A stretch of DNA of 64,000 bases from Athripsodes cinereus (Eukaryota > Arthropoda > Insecta > Trichoptera > Leptoceridae), in assembly GCA_947579605.1 (NCBI GenBank), contig OX388324.1, positions 19,847,746 to 19,911,745 on the forward strand. Direction: 5' to 3'. The position numbers and the translations under genes are program-made. The notes beneath the pieces are model-generated. The model did no database searches. It was not told the origin of the DNA and saw only the letters and a list, made by a program, of their open reading frames with translations. Shown here piece by piece: positions 20,960 through 33,712 of the stretch. The stretch's first letter is position 1, and the number at the start of each line of letters is the position of its first letter.

Positions 20960-23890
20960 CTTTATTGACCATAATATTGAAGCAGCAGTTTCCCGATATG
21001 GTTTTCTCAGGAATTGAGATGGTTGATAGCAGAAAAGAAAATTGTCCACAGAACTTATAAAGAAACGTATGATCCAATTCACTACAAGAAGTTTGCCGCT
21101 CTAAGAACAAAGTGTAACAATTTGAAAGCAAAATGCTATAGAAATTACATAAGAAAAGCGGAAGATACTACAGTTGATGCTAGGAGTTTATGGAGGTTTA
21201 GAAATGCACTTTGCAATGGCGATTCTGAATATCCTGCACAGATGTTTCTGGGACGAACTCAGGCAAGTAGTCCTCAGAGAATAGTTGATCTTTTCGCTGA
21301 TTTTTTCAAAGAAGTATTCGAGGCGGATGATAATGTTTCTCAGGTGCTTCCGATTTTTGACGGAAGAACAGTGGATCTGTCACACTGTCAAATCCATGCA
21401 GATAATGTGAAAACAAAAATACTCAAACTGGATACGAGAAAAACTGCAGGACCTGATGGTATTCCTCCTATATTTGTTAGAAAATGTGTTGAGGCCCTGG
21501 TCGTACCGTTGACAGTAATTTACAATAAGTCTCTAGAGAAAGGACAATTTCCTACAACGTGGAAGATTGGAAATGTTGTACCTATTTTCAAGAAAGGAGA
21601 TAAAAATGATGTATGTAACTATAGACCAATTTGTTTGCAGTCTACTCTGGCTAAAATTTTCGAATCTCTTGTCTTGGATCAAATGTTATCATCAATATTA
21701 CCAATAATAGTACATCAGCAGCATGGCTTTGTCTCTGGAAGATCCACATTGACGAATCTAACAGTTTATGAAAATTATATAGCTGAGAGCCTTGCAATGG
21801 GCTTTCAGATTGATAGTATTTATTTGGACTTCTGTAAAGCATTTGACAAGGTGTCACATACTATTTTATTAAATAAACTCTCAACTTTGGGTATTACTGG
21901 AACACTATTAGAATGGTTTTCTAGCTACTTGAAAGGTCGAACTCTGCGAGTTAAAATTGATAATCTTTTTTCTCCTGTTTTCATGGCAACGAGTGGTTTG
22001 CCTCAAGGCAGCCATTTTGGACCAGTCTTGTTCCTTATCTTCATTAACGATATCGTCTCTGAACTGAAAGATGTTGAATTCTTGCTTTTTGCAGACGATT
22101 TGAAATTGTTTAAGAGAATTGAGACCATTAAAGATTGTATTAGTATACAGGAGAATCTTGATAGATTAATCTCATGGTGCCAGAGAAATAAATTGTTTCT
22201 GAATGTGCAAAAGTGCCAGTTCATTACTTTTGGTAGAGTTAAGAAAAATATTGAGTTTGATTACTCCTTACAAAATATTAAACTGACTCGAGTTTATGAG
22301 ATTCATGATCTGGGAATTATTTTTGATAGCAAATTATCATTTATAAATCACATTGAGGAAATGATCGCGAAAGCAATGAGAACCCTAGGCTTTGTGCTTC
22401 GTACAGTGAATGATTTCCAAAATGTGCATGCTGTAACTCTTTTGTATATCTCTTTAGTCCGAAGTCAACTAGAGTATAATACTCCAGTATGGTCACCCAC
22501 TTACAATGTGCATGTAGATAATATAGATCGAGTACAACGAAAATTTTTACGTTTTATAAATTACAAATTAGGTATTCCAAGAAATGAAATTGATTACGAA
22601 CATCTGCAGGCACATGTAAATATTGAAAATTTAAAAGACAGGAGAATAATGAATGATTTGATTTTTTTGCACAAAATTGTTAATAGTTGTATCGACAGCC
22701 CTGATTTGATTCAGCTAATTAGGTATCGAGTACCTAGTCGGTGTACTAGAAGCCGTGAGTTGTTTTATTGTGACAACTACACTACCAACTATGTAAAAAA
22801 TACAGTAGTACCCCGCTTGCACCGATTGGGGAACGAACACTTGAATAATATAGATTTGTTTAGTACTGATGCTAATGCTTTTAAGAGGTTTTTAAAAGGA
22901 ATTTTCAACCCCGATTAGTCTCTAGTTTTATAGATGTATGATTGTCTGAAGGGAATAGAATAAATTTTGTGCGTATGTGTTTGTTTTTGATATGTTCGAT
23001 TCAAATTAATGGTTTAAATAAAGTAATTACGTGTTGTATTTTTAATTTTTTTTAAATGTCTGTTTTAATTATTTTAATTTTATTTTAAATGAATATTTTA
23101 ATATACCTATTCTATCTCATTGATTGTTGTTTTTGTTTTGAACTGTTATTTTTAATTTAAATTTATATTTTATTTTTGAGTTGATGTTTTAAATTATAAG
23201 TTTTATATACCTATATTTTTATGAATTTGTATGGCAGTTTAAAATTTAATTATTAAAAGTGTTTTTTGCCGATTTAATTATTAAAAAATGTTATATATAA
23301 TATTTTGTGAATTTATATTAAATTGAGTGAGTGTGAATGGTGGATATATATTGTGATGAGTTTCTGTGTGCGTATGAATTTGTGATTTTAAATATTATTT
23401 GTGTTGAGATATGAAATTGTTGAGTTATGTTTGATGTTCCGATAAAACGGATTTTATTGTAGTTAAATATTGTATTTATGTATAGGTGTATGGCTATACT
23501 GAGAGCTAACCCGTCGATTTCGTTATTATTGTCACATATTTATTTGAAATTATTATATTGTGGGGAATATATTATTGTTTCCCGTTGTTAATATTATTAT
23601 TATCTGTTTAAATTTTATCATAATATCAAATATTTTTATTAGTATACATCTTATATGTGCCTAGATATTAATTTATATTTTTGTAGCGTTTGCGCACCAT
23701 AGTTGATATTGGTTAAATATTTGAATGCGCCAATATTTTTAGTGTTTTATTGATTAATTAAGGTTTAATTTTATTTTGTTGTTTTTTTTGTTTGCTTTAT
23801 TGTATTGATTGATTATTGTATAATATGTTTAGACCTTACTAATGTAAAAGGCTAAATGCCGTTGATGATAGAAATAAATAAATAAATAAT
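20960..23890 (+). mobile_element. LINE-M, 5'-truncated Jockey/CR1-type retrotransposon
   Basis: The unit begins in the endonuclease-RT linker (open frame from 20981), runs through the RT and a long AT-rich 3' untranslated region, and ends with AAGGCTAAATGCCGTTGATG plus AAATAAATAAATAA at 23848-23890. It lies against a minus-strand LINE relic and an AAAT-rich stretch. The endonuclease and ORF1 are missing, so it cannot move by itself, although its RT frame is still open. Confidence 0.8.
20981..22918 (+). CDS. Non-LTR reverse transcriptase (5'-truncated)
   Basis: The open frame from 20981 to the stop at 22918 encodes an RT of about 640 residues. Numbering from the TTG codon at 21014: A-G-P-D-G-I-P fingers motif near 140, NYRPICL near 205, YLDFCKAFDKV near 270, GLPQGS near 330, FADD catalytic motif at 359-362, and a C-terminal region with YISLVRSQLEY and V-W-S-P. 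These match Jockey/CR1-superfamily RTs, which copy their RNA by target-primed reverse transcription in the nucleus. The N-terminal AP-type endonuclease and ORF1 are missing. There is no true start codon at the frame's beginning, as expected after 5' truncation. The frame has no stops, so the insertion is probably fairly recent, but its exact clade is uncertain. Confidence 0.85.
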   Translation, partial: SSSFPIWFSQELRWLIAEKKIVHRTYKETYDPIHYKKFAALRTKCNNLKAKCYRNYIRKAEDTTVDARSLWRFRNALCNGDSEYPAQMFLGRTQASSPQRIVDLFADFFKEVFEADDNVSQVLPIFDGRTVDLSHCQIHADNVKTKILKLDTRKTAGPDGIPPIFVRKCVEALVVPLTVIYNKSLEKGQFPTTWKIGNVVPIFKKGDKNDVCNYRPICLQSTLAKIFESLVLDQMLSSILPIIVHQQHGFVSGRSTLTNLTVYENYIAESLAMGFQIDSIYLDFCKAFDKVSHTILLNKLSTLGITGTLLEWFSSYLKGRTLRVKIDNLFSPVFMATSGLPQGSHFGPVLFLIFINDIVSELKDVEFLLFADDLKLFKRIETIKDCISIQENLDRLISWCQRNKLFLNVQKCQFITFGRVKKNIEFDYSLQNIKLTRVYEIHDLGIIFDSKLSFINHIEEMIAKAMRTLGFVLRTVNDFQNVHAVTLLYISLVRSQLEYNTPVWSPTYNVHVDNIDRVQRKFLRFINYKLGIPRNEIDYEHLQAHVNIENLKDRRIMNDLIFLHKIVNSCIDSPDLIQLIRYRVPSRCTRSRELFYCDNYTTNYVKNTVVPRLHRLGNEHLNNIDLFSTDANAFKRFLKGIFNPD

Positions 23891-24028
23891 TTTAAACACA
23901 TACATAAACAATAATATAGGTATGTACTCGTACAACATTACAAAACGTGACAAATAACAAAATAAGGTCCAAAGGCGGACTTGTTGCTGAGCAACGTCTT
24001 CCAGTCAACCCTATAATATTAAGATAAA
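23891..24028 (-). mobile_element. LINE 3' terminus with stem-loop
   Basis: On the minus strand GGTTGACTGGAAGACGTTGC, then TCAGCAACAAGTCCGCCTTT, contains a short GTTGCT/AGCAAC hairpin and is followed by TTGTTATTTGTCACG. The same tail design (TGGAAGA, hairpin, AAG/AACTCGCC) recurs in several other LINE ends of the window. No coding part. Confidence 0.6.
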
Positions 24029-24254
24029 TTTGAAAAAAAAAATATTGAGAACATGTAATTAATAAACAATTAACTTATTTTTGGAAAGGGGTTGAAGCGT
24101 TGTCTTGCGAATCAGACTATCACTAGTTTTTAACACAAACCATAGAAGAAAAAAATCTGCAAAGTAAAAAAAGTTCTCTTTTTAGATTCATAAACAGCGC
24201 TTAAAACAGGAATTATGAAATAATGAAATTCAAATCCACTTTGGCATTTATTCG

Positions 24255-24520
24255 TTTAGGACTAGTGTGGTGCAGAGGTAACCCTCTTGCCTTTGAGTCA
24301 CTAGGGTTTAATTCCCGACCAGTTCAAACTGAAAATTAATCTTTTTCAATTTGTTCAGGGTCTGAGTCTATTGTATGCGTTAAGTTTACTGTATTTACGT
24401 GTATCGTCGTATTAGTGCACGTATAATACTTACAAGAGACATATCTTAATTTGGGACTAACTCGATCTGTTTGAATTGTCTATACCTACATACATGTTAT
24501 GTTATAAATATTTTTTTCTG
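24255..24520 (+). repeat. SINE-C copy with tRNA-like head
   Basis: The head contains GTGGTGCAGAGGTAACCC (A-box-like) and GGGTTTAATTCCCGACC (B-box). The body has CGTGTATCGTCGTATTAGTG, ATATCTTAATTTGGGACTA and TGTTTGAATTGTCTA, and the tail is ATGTTATGTTATAA. The second copy is at 32095. Confidence 0.65.
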
Positions 24521-25309
24521 ATTTAAGAATGATTCGTTAACTGCGTTTTATCTTGAAACATAAAAAAAAAACAAATTTCGTTCATGATTAGAAACATATT
24601 GTGGTCGAAGAAGATGAAAAAGTTAAAGTTCTTACATGTACAAGTATCTATACTTATGTACACAGAATTATTCCACCTATTAATATATCTTTATATTAAT
24701 ATCTTTAATGTTTGTGCTTTCTCAATCATAAATAAGCAAATCATTCTGGTATTATTGCAATTCAGTGATGTTTTAAATATTTCTACAATAAAAAGTTTGA
24801 AAAACCAAGGTAGGTATAAAATAACTGTATTAGAAATCACTGCTAAAATTCAATACCTACAAACTACCTAATTTTCTTTTATGATTGTGATTTCCTAGGG
24901 GTCTCATAAATCTAGAAAGCTTCGGGTTAACTGAACCCAGAATACAAAAAAATGTTCAACCCTTTTTTACTTCTTCAGGTCAACGATCTCCTAAGACGTA
25001 CACTTTTTACTTACATACTCACTTGACATCTTTTTTAATCTCATACTACTAATATTTGTCTACTCTTACGTCAATGTTTGAACGAGGAAGCACGTTTTGT
25101 GTCAGTTTTTTGACAAGTTTTATATACAAAATATATAACTTACTTTTCTAACAAGTATATTGTTGTGAAATACAGTTGTTCCTTTATTATTAAATTGAGT
25201 ATAAGTATATTTATTCGGGCTCACAAGTATACATTGTGAAATATTGTATCTTATTGTTCCGATATTTTTATAATTCAAGGAATGAGCTTCGGTAGGAACT
25301 ATTTTTTTT
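24521..25309. other. AT-rich, nothing recognised
   Basis: A 95-codon open frame (24584-24871) is AT-driven, with no domain or homologous copy in the window. Confidence 0.4.
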
Positions 25310-25400
25310 ATAATAAACACTTTATTGTCACAATAGATTTGTACAAAAGGTGTACATATTGCCTTGAGGCAATGTCTTTCAGGAGGCCTAAAATGCCCAC
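25310..25400 (-). mobile_element. LINE 3' terminus with stem-loop
   Basis: On the minus strand GACATTGCCTCAAGGCAATA is a hairpin, followed by TGTGACAATAAAGTGTTTAT. The copy at 63075 (ATTGCCTCCAGGCAATAAGC, CAATAAAGTGTTCTTATT) is clearly related. Confidence 0.6.
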
Positions 25401-25744
25401 ATTGAGCAATTCATCTACAATTCATATTTGGTAACATGTTGTCGTTAAGTCGTTTTACAATTCCTAATATTATCCTATTATGATTCATATAAAGTGGTCT
25501 TTTTAGCCCCCCAGTAAACCTTATACATTGTTTTATAAGTACGTTTTATCATAATGTCAGTTTAGATCAATTCAAATGCAAAAGGGATATAAAATAGAAA
25601 AAAAACAACGATAGGTATAAAGCAAAAATACCTATATGAAAAATAAAAATTGTAAGCATTCACAACCATAAACTTATTATATACATGTATCTAAGTGAGC
25701 GCAACTATTTAATGAGATGGTTGGTTGTTTATGAGGGATTTTAC
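25401..25744. other. AT-rich, nothing recognised
   Basis: No supported feature. Confidence 0.5.
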
Positions 25745-25930
25745 TTTTCTTTTTAAAAGATATATCTGGGTTTTGTTTGTTATAAACCCAAATACAACCT
25801 TATACACCTTTCACAGTAAGCTACTAAAAGCTTGTGACGTGAAAGGGGAGTTTGCCGGCGCCTGGCATCGAACCACGGGCCCCTTGTTCACGAGGCTGAG
25901 ACTCTACCTCCAGGCTACCGACGAACTCCT
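25745..25930 (-). repeat. SINE-D copy, near complete
   Basis: Minus strand: head GGTAGCCTGGAGGTAGAGTC and GTGGTTCGATGCCAGGCGCC, body CACGTCACAAGCTTTTAGTA, tail GGGTTTATAACAAACAAAAC with CCAGATATATCTTTTAAAAA. It shows the full tRNA-head, body and A-rich-tail layout. Confidence 0.75.
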
Positions 25931-27599
25931 ATACTATTTAAATGAACTAAGAGTTGAAGAAGACAAAATATCATTGGGGAGGTTGTTCTAGATTCTGGTA
26001 GCATGTACGGTGAAAGACTATAAGTAAAAAGATGTACAGAGGCGGGAATCAAGAAGGCGATTATTTTGGGACCTTAATGATATGGTACAGAGGGTAAATG
26101 AAGATGGATAGATAGATGAGCAATTGTTTTGAAATAAATATTTATTCTGAACTGCTGAGCGGTAATTGATCCATTCAAACAATGCTATAACATTTCTCAA
26201 TATACATATTACAACCCGACTCCATTTTTTTTCATTTCCTCATTCATGTTATATTACCTACAAGCGCCAACAATACAGTATAGTTATGTAACATAAATAA
26301 TAATCACTCTTTTGACCCAGATTAACAGAGATAAAATACAATTTTTATATACCCATGTATGAAGCGATAGTTTTATTGGGTAGGTATTTAATATTGCAAT
26401 TCAAAACTATCATATTTTATGCAATATGGTTTTCAGATTCAGCTAGAAGTAGGTATTTGTAATAAATATATTATGGAAGAGTATAATCTACGATCAAATT
26501 CACAATGCTTTTTATACCTTCAAACGATGAATCGATAGAATATTGAATTCATTCATTCATAATATCATGTCATTTCTACTCGCTATTAGAGCAACTGAAT
26601 GCAAAACATACAGAAGGCATTCATAATGGGTGCCATACGTTATCACTATAATGAATGAATTAGAATGACTCATCTTCACGACTTCTCGTCATTTACAGGA
26701 CACTCAAAAATTCATAGAAAAGATGTGGAAGTGTTTTATGCTGGAAACACCACGGATCAGACGCGGGAATATATCATATATTACCCCTCCGCACGAGTAT
26801 TTAGTTGCTTATGGAAGGAGCATTTTATTGTATCTAACATTGTTTTATTGTTTGTTACTCAATAGGCAAAAAATCGTTTTGAATTGAGGATATTTTGTTT
26901 AACCCTAAACTTCCAAGACAAGGTATAAGAAAGAAAAAGCGTCAATTGGGTAACTTTATTTAGCTGCAGACAGCAAGGAAAAAGATGTGTAATTCAAATT
27001 TCACAAGCGACCTTATTTACATCCTTTAATACAAGCAATGTGCAAAACATACTTTTATAAAAATGAGCTGTTGATAAATAAATAACTTCCCTAGTGTATT
27101 TTTCAACTCGTTGAAATTTATGTTCTGAGTTTCGTTTTTCTTGCAAAACGCACCATTTTGTAAAAAAGAACTACGAGAGTATTTTTAAATCAAGTAACAG
27201 GAAGTATTTTTTGTTGCTGTTAACAATGGAATTTAAGCTATTTTACTATTTTATTCAAACTATAGAACAAAAGAAGATTTAACTATATATGAAACAAAGA
27301 AAACGACCAGGAGCGCAGAAAGCTTTGAGGGTATTTGAATTTGAATATACGAGAGAACAAATCTAATGGAATCATAAGTCAATTCAGGAATAAAATTTAA
27401 CTTGTAGTACCTACCTATTACGACTTGAAAGAAAGATAACCTCAATATTTCTGAGGTAACATATGGAACTATATTGAAATTTTATTGAGCACACTCGCTG
27501 ACATAGAATCCACAATAGTATTTATAATGTGAACAGGTTTAAGGCTCTATAACATCTTATATTGCAAGTTTTAAATCACAACCTACTATTACTACTACT
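25931..27599. other. AT-rich, no supported gene
   Basis: Short open frames at 26018-26200 (minus) and 26665-26865 (plus) have no domain. A fragment near 26693-26720 (TTTACAGGACACTCAAAAAT) could be a small piece of minus-strand REP-B. Confidence 0.4.
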
Positions 27600-27825
27600 T
27601 TATCATTTTGGCATTTCACGCAAATTGGCTAGAAGTGTAATAGATATGCAAGCTGTCCTATCTATGTCATTTAAAAACTAAGGCATTGAGGATGGATGGT
27701 AAACCGCTGAATTTGAGGCGGATAATGTCTTTATCTTTATAAAAAACTGTATTTTACAGGAAACTAGATTAATATCACAAAAGACAGGAAGACATTTTTT
27801 TCCGTGTGCTCCATGAGTATGATAA
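27600..27825 (-). repeat. REP-B copy, diverged
   Basis: TTTGGCATTTCACGCAAATT, ATATGCAAGCTGTCCTATCT, GGCATTGAGGATGGATGGTA, TTTTACAGGAAACTAG and CCGTGTGCTCCATGAG are in minus-strand REP-B order. Confidence 0.6.
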
Positions 27826-28689
27826 AATACCCAATTCTTAAATTATGAAAGAAAAATTGTGTAAAGAGTGACTCTTTTGTGGTATATTATTTGCAAATTA
27901 ATTTGAACTAACGTGATATTGTCCTTTATGAATATAAGGACTTGAAAAGGATAAATTATTTAATTAGGCGGTTATATAAAAAGGTTCGTCAGTAATCGAA
28001 CGTTGTTTTCTAGTGAATAATATTGTAACTACTTATAAATAATTTCTATAGAGGCGTTATAATATTCGCATTGAAAATATCATGTCAAATCAGAATGCTA
28101 TTGTTAAATGATTTTTCAATGAATAAAATTGCCTCTTATATTCAGATGGCAGAGATACATATTTTATCATAGAAAAAAAGTTTCTTGAAAGATTTTCTCG
28201 ATTATTCCAGAAACTTTTGATTCTAAAACATTTGAGAGAAGGCTACAAAATTATTGATTTAAATGCATTAAAATATTTCTAAATTAATTTCTAAATGTGA
28301 ACAATATATACAACCTTAAATCGTTTTAAAAAGTACTGAAGAGCGATTTTGAAAAGCTTACAAATGGTTAAAATTACAAATAACGATCGCTCAGGGGAAC
28401 TTTTGCTTTAAACATTTTTAAGAGTCACCGCCGTGCCATAGTACACACACTTCATTTGAATGCTATATAGGAGGATCATTTTATTGAAGCTCAATAGACT
28501 ATAAAACGTTTTCATTTTATTAAATTTCCGATTGTCTTAATGATACCTACTCCTCAATATTTGAGTGTTTAAAATATGTATGTATCAATGTGTGTATGTA
28601 AGCTTAACCATTTGATGAAATAGTTAAACCAATTCACTTTCATTGACATAAATATCGCTTTTTTGCTACGTTTAAATTTAATAGTAATA
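27826..28689. other. AT-rich, nothing recognised
   Basis: No supported feature. Confidence 0.5.
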
Positions 28690-29110
28690 AGGCACCGTTT
28701 AATGATCCGTGAGCATCTTAAGAGCACCGTGACTCCTTAACAGCAATGTTTTAAATTTTCTCCTTAATGAGGCTATAGGCTGATTTTGTCATAGATTTGT
28801 TGGCAATTAGTTTCAAGCAGTCGGCCGCACGACGCTGAATTTCTACCCTGTTGGGTTCTACAAGCTTGTTTACAGCTTCGGAAGCTGAGCACAGTGTTCG
28901 TCTCAGAGTTTTGTCGACGGGATAGAGTTCAGTGAGGCATTGAGGTCCTGTGCCGCTCAAGGCCTTGTGGACCATAAGCCATAGTTTGAACTCCACTCTC
29001 TCTGAGACTCTCAGCCAATTTAGATCCATAAGTAGTAATATGATGTGGCAGCGCGTGTTCTCTCTGTTAATGGTCCTGACGGCAGCATTAAAGGTTATAT
29101 GTACGAAGAC
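28690..29110 (-). pseudogene. LINE-L (L2-like) RT C-terminal fragment
   Basis: The minus frame ending at 28751 encodes L-N-W-L-R-V-S-E-R-V-E-F-K-L-W-L-M-V-H-K-A-L, the conserved 'LHWLPV..RI.FKL..LVHKAL' segment of CR1/L2-group LINEs. Upstream it continues in frame with T-F-N-A-A-V-R-T-I-N. The 3' end (AAACGGTGCCTTATTACTAT) parallels that of 58110. The RT catalytic core is missing. Confidence 0.75.
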
Positions 29111-29454
29111 AGAGACTGCTGATGTTAAATTATTTTTGAGTCTTCTTGAAAACCCACTTTTTTGGTTGTTTTATTGCAAAATATGCAGATATAAGAACGG
29201 TTTTTTTTTCATGCACCAACCTGTTTTTAATTGCGAACCCATTTATTATTTTATTAATATAAGTAGGTATCGAGGGAAAAACAAAAGAATTGTTTTCCCC
29301 TCTGTTGAATGCTTAATCAATTTTTTTACTTAAATGATAACATGGCAATGCTTATGCAGGTTTTACTTTTTAAAATAATTTCTGCGAGAAGGTTTTGATC
29401 GGCCTGGTTTTCAAACTCATCGGGGCCTTTCCATAAGGATATAAGTTTTAAGGT
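29111..29454. other. AT-rich, nothing recognised
   Basis: Open frames here extend from the antisense side of the LINE-L relic. None is supported. Confidence 0.45.
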
Positions 29455-29545
29455 TGATATTTTCAACTGACGGTTCTTGGTGGAAGTTCATGTTCAACAC
29501 TTTTTTATAGTAGGTATATCCACTGTGACTTAATCACAGGGGATA
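29449..29545 (+). repeat. REP-H copy
   Basis: GGTTGATATTTTCAACTGAC, GGTTCTTGGTGGAAGTTCAT and AGTAGGTATATCCACTGTGA match 303-395. The snap-back part present at 349-520 is missing here; only a short TGTGACT/AATCACA remnant follows. Confidence 0.65.
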
Positions 29546-30664
29546 GTATAAGAAATTATGATATTTAATAATAATATAATAATGATATTTATGAATAATT
29601 CGATATAAGTTTTGCTAAGATAAATATCAGAGATAAACTGAAATTCCATGACTTCTGATTTATTGGGATATGGAATGGAGCTTTGAGTATACATTATTTA
29701 AAAAAAAACTTTTCGTTTATAGCTCCTAAGACATAACACTTAGTTTTATTGCTGTAAAATGTAAATATTATGAATCATCCTATATATTATCAAGTCATAC
29801 AATAATGTAGTCTTATTGTGTAATTCACACAGTTTCTATAACTGGTGAACATTATTACACATTTTTATTGTATCCATTTCAAAATTTTGCTCGGTATTAT
29901 AAGACACCATTATAATCACTGCATAAATAGTTTTCTGCGTTCGTAAGTATATATTTTTGTATGTAGCGTACTTATTTTTTTTATGTTTTATTATTTTTTA
30001 TCTCTTACAAGCATAAAGTTATAGCATAAATAACAATACACAGCCAAATCTATTACAATAGTAAACCAGCAAATTTTGGTAGGTATATTGTATTTTATCA
30101 TATTATGAGAGGTAACAAATAATTTTTCTTGTAATCAATGTACCAACAGTAAAGAATACATAAATAAAATATTATCTAAAGGTTTTGAGGTGAATTTCCT
30201 GAATGGAGCCGAATAAAATTACACTAGTATAATATAATATGAACATTAATAATAAATTATACTCGGCGCCTTTTCATTATAATGTGTTGTTACTATAATG
30301 GCGCCATACGTAATAGCGCTCTCCCAATGCAATTATGTAATTCTTTACTGTCAAAATTTAAATAAAGAAAATTATAAAAATAATGGGTGTTAATTTATCT
30401 GTCTGCTTACTCACACTCAATACATTTTGGAACAGTCAAAAAGAGATAAGTACACATAGCATTGATTTAATATGTCTTTTACCCTTCAAAATTTTCTTGC
30501 CAATTTTATTTCATTCATTTGCCTATACAATAAATGATTTACATCGCCAATACTATAGTATCCACTATTTGAATAACTTAACAGTACAATATTCTGAAAA
30601 CAATTATTGAAAGAGGAAGGGAGAAAGGAATACAGCTTAATTCTTTTTCTCGGGTACGAATGGT
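29546..30664. other. AT-rich, nothing recognised
   Basis: A possible AATACATAAATAAAA LINE tail occurs near 30155. Short open frames at 30383-30671 are unsupported. Confidence 0.4.
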
Positions 30665-30828
30665 AGAACACATGGGTTTTGTTATAAACCCCAATACAAC
30701 CTCATACACGTTTTACAGCAAGCTAAAAAATTGTGTCGTGAAAGGAGAGTTTGCCGGCACCTAAGATTGAACCGTGGACCCCTTATTCTCGAGGCCGAGA
30801 TTTTAAATCCAGGCTACCGACGAACTAA
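30665..30828 (-). repeat. SINE-D copy
   Basis: Minus strand: GGTAGCCTGGATTTAAAATC, GGTCCACGGTTCAATCTTAG, CACGACACAATTTTTTAGCT, GTTGTATTGGGGTTTATAAC. The head A-box is decayed. Confidence 0.7.
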
Positions 30829-32094
30829 AGCTGTTATTATACGATGATAAAGAAAATATTATACATGATCTTTTATGAATATCTGTCTTTTGCTGGACAT
30901 ATGAAAACTTAAGAAAAAGTGTGTAAGGCCTACACCGTAAGCCCGCTTATAATTATTAATACTTATTTTGGAATCTCTTTCCTGTAAGTACAAAAAAATC
31001 TGAAGAGTAAATGAACAAAAAAAAATGTTGTTTGCAAACCATGTGGTGATACTCATTTTTACTTTATTGTCTTACTTAGAAAAGCAAATTACGACAAAAT
31101 GGAAAAAAAATATTAAAAGAAATTTTATAACGAAAGATTTGCTAAATAAATATTTGTTTTGGTTAGTACGTTAAAAAGAAATTCTGCCTTTGTGTCGTCG
31201 GTCGTTTGGGTGCTTTCGACGCAGACGCCGACGCCTGGACTTTGTCAGATATGTACAAGTAGCTTTTACATGAAAAAATATACAAAATAAACATTGAAAA
31301 ACCTTAGCGTTATCAAAGGATATTTTTGAAAAATGTTTCTATAAGCATAGCTTTTGAGTGTAAGTTTTTCAAAGCTTAATATTTTTGGTTTAACATCTTA
31401 AGTAGTTAAATTCGGGTCTAAGCTTTTAATTTCATGTAATTTGATTACAAGTTTTTTTATAACTTTTTTATAAAAAACTATGGATTATTCATGACCTGGT
31501 GAAAAATGTTTGATGATAGTCCAGTTTTTTAACAACATTAGGTAAATCTTTAAATTGAAGTACGTTGGCTTCTTATTTATAGAAGAAAACACCATTGGTA
31601 CTAGTTTAACTTTATATTTAATTGAATAGTTTTATTCTTTATATAAAATACTTATGTTTCTCATGATTTTCCACAAAAAAAAATATATTGAGGGATTGAA
31701 TAAAAATAATAACCATAAAGTTGGAATATGTTGCAAGAGGTGATCTAGGGAACGTCACTTGAGTACGAAGTACAAAAAATAATACTCAAGAGATCATTAT
31801 ATGTCTGAACCTTAGATCAATTGTTAAGGATAGTCACGTCCCAGACATGAGAAATTGGTAATCAATTATTATTCCTTCCAAACACTCTTTCGTTCTAGTG
31901 AATTGTTGAAAATGGAAGAATTATACGAGCACCCGTAGGTACTTATTTGCACGGAATAAAATCTACTATTTTAACTTTTTCGCCTGGCTTAGAAGTGACA
32001 TTTTACCTACTAAAGAACTGAAGTTTTATGTTACTCTTGCCCTGAAGATTCCGTAAGGTGAAACCATTAGCATTTAGTCATTATTAATTGACTA
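30829..32094. other. AT-rich, nothing recognised
   Basis: A small GC-richer island near 31190-31245 (TCGTCGGTCGTTTGGGTGC, GACGCCGACGCCTGG) stands out. Its origin is unknown. Confidence 0.4.
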
Positions 32095-32320
32095 TTTACA
32101 AAATCATACCATTCCCATTCGATTCACGGCCAGGGCAAAATGAAGAATTACCTTTTTCAAATTGTCCTGGGTCTGGGTGTTACATGTATCTTTATGTTTT
32201 TAGTACATTGTATATTGTGTCGTCGCGTTAGTACCCATAATACAAGATTCATATCTTAATTTGGGACTAGCTTGATTTGTGTGAATTGTCTTTGCATGTT
32301 ATGTTATGTTATGTTATACG
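32095..32320 (+). repeat. SINE-C copy, head decayed
   Basis: ATTCGATTCACGGCCAGG is a weak B-box. The body GTGTCGTCGCGTTAGTACCC, ATATCTTAATTTGGGACTAG and TGTGTGAATTGTCTT matches 24255-24520, and the tail is (ATGTT)n at 32299-32320. Confidence 0.65.
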
Positions 32321-33712
32321 TGAAAATTGAACAGTGTTTTAGTATAAAAATTTAAAACTTATATTAAAATTAATTTTCACAACGTTGACGCACCTATTTG
32401 AAATTTAATGAAATCGAAGTTGTTATACGTTATTTCTGATTGTCGGACAAACTTACATGTAAATAAGTTAAGTTTTGTCTTATTCAAGATAAAGTCTTTT
32501 CTCATACTAGACAGAAAATAGTTAATCCAGGTTTAAATAAATGTACATTCTCTTATGAGTACAGAGAAATGTTACAGAATATGTAAGAAGGTATTGATTT
32601 AACGAATTTATCTCATGTAGGTAGAAGTATGTAATAAGACTTCTAGATAAAGATGAGAAAATATTATTTTTGATACATAGATGAGATCCTTCATATTGGC
32701 ATTGGATTTCTTGTGTTATTTCAATCAGTCTGTTTATAAAATATTTCTATTGTTTTGAAACATTGTTATTTCTCGTTAGGTAAACATTTTTTTGGTTTGT
32801 AGAATATTACTTTGCCTTAAGCGAAAAATGTTTCCTTCAAAAGTTATATTATACTACAATTTTCCAATCTAACAAGTAATAGAACTTTCATCGATATATT
32901 TTTTATACACTTTAACTCTTTTTACTTTCTTGGGTAGAAAAGGTAATTTATTTAAAAACGATGATTTTATTTATTATTTTTCTAATTCATTTATTAACAT
33001 TGACTTTCTCTAATATTATTTATAACTCATTTATTATATTTCTTTGTTAATCAAGTCATTCATTTCTTTATCAAATTATTTATTTTTGAACCTATGTATT
33101 AAGTTTTATTCAAATTAGTGTGCCAGCAGCTAAAAACTGCATTTAACAATTTATTCGTCAAAGGTTTTGCTGTTTCTGCTGATAATAAATATCCTGTTAT
33201 GTTTAGAAAAACATAACAATATTTCCAGGATATTTTGAAACCAAACGAATTGCCTTTTTCCAACACGATCCTCTATCATGAGGGTTAAAAAACGAATGAT
33301 ACTGAAGTTTTTCACTGCAGGAAAAAAAAATATTTATACATTGATCAACCTTGTCAAACAAATATCTAAAATTTGAGTTTATAAAGAATCTAAATATCAT
33401 TCGATTTATCTAAGATAAAGAGCTCGATTTGTCGTTATAGGAGGATTTTTGAAAAAAATGAGTTCGGATTCCTCTTTGAAATTATAGTTTAATCTTATAA
33501 CTAAGGAAGTAGCTATATAGTAAAGGGAAGCTTTATTTAAATAATATCTCATTAAATTATGATAATCTTACTTTTTACATATATAACCTTATAAATAATA
33601 AGGTTCGACGTCATGTAATCTGTGACGTCATTATACTTCTACTGTATGTGAATACAGCAGTGCCAGAACAAAAATGTCGGTTAAAACAATTTTAAGAACT
33701 TAAGACACACAA
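32321..33712. other. AT-rich, nothing recognised
   Basis: TGACGTCA-like words near 33608 and 33627 (CGACGTCATG, GTGACGTCAT) are the only notable motifs. Confidence 0.45.

Noticed and set aside
24584..24871. 95-codon plus-strand frame
   Set aside because: AT-driven composition with no motif, homologous copy or regulatory context.
26018..26200. Possible endonuclease-like fragment near a SINE-D copy
   Set aside because: Short and without catalytic motifs; the resemblance did not extend.
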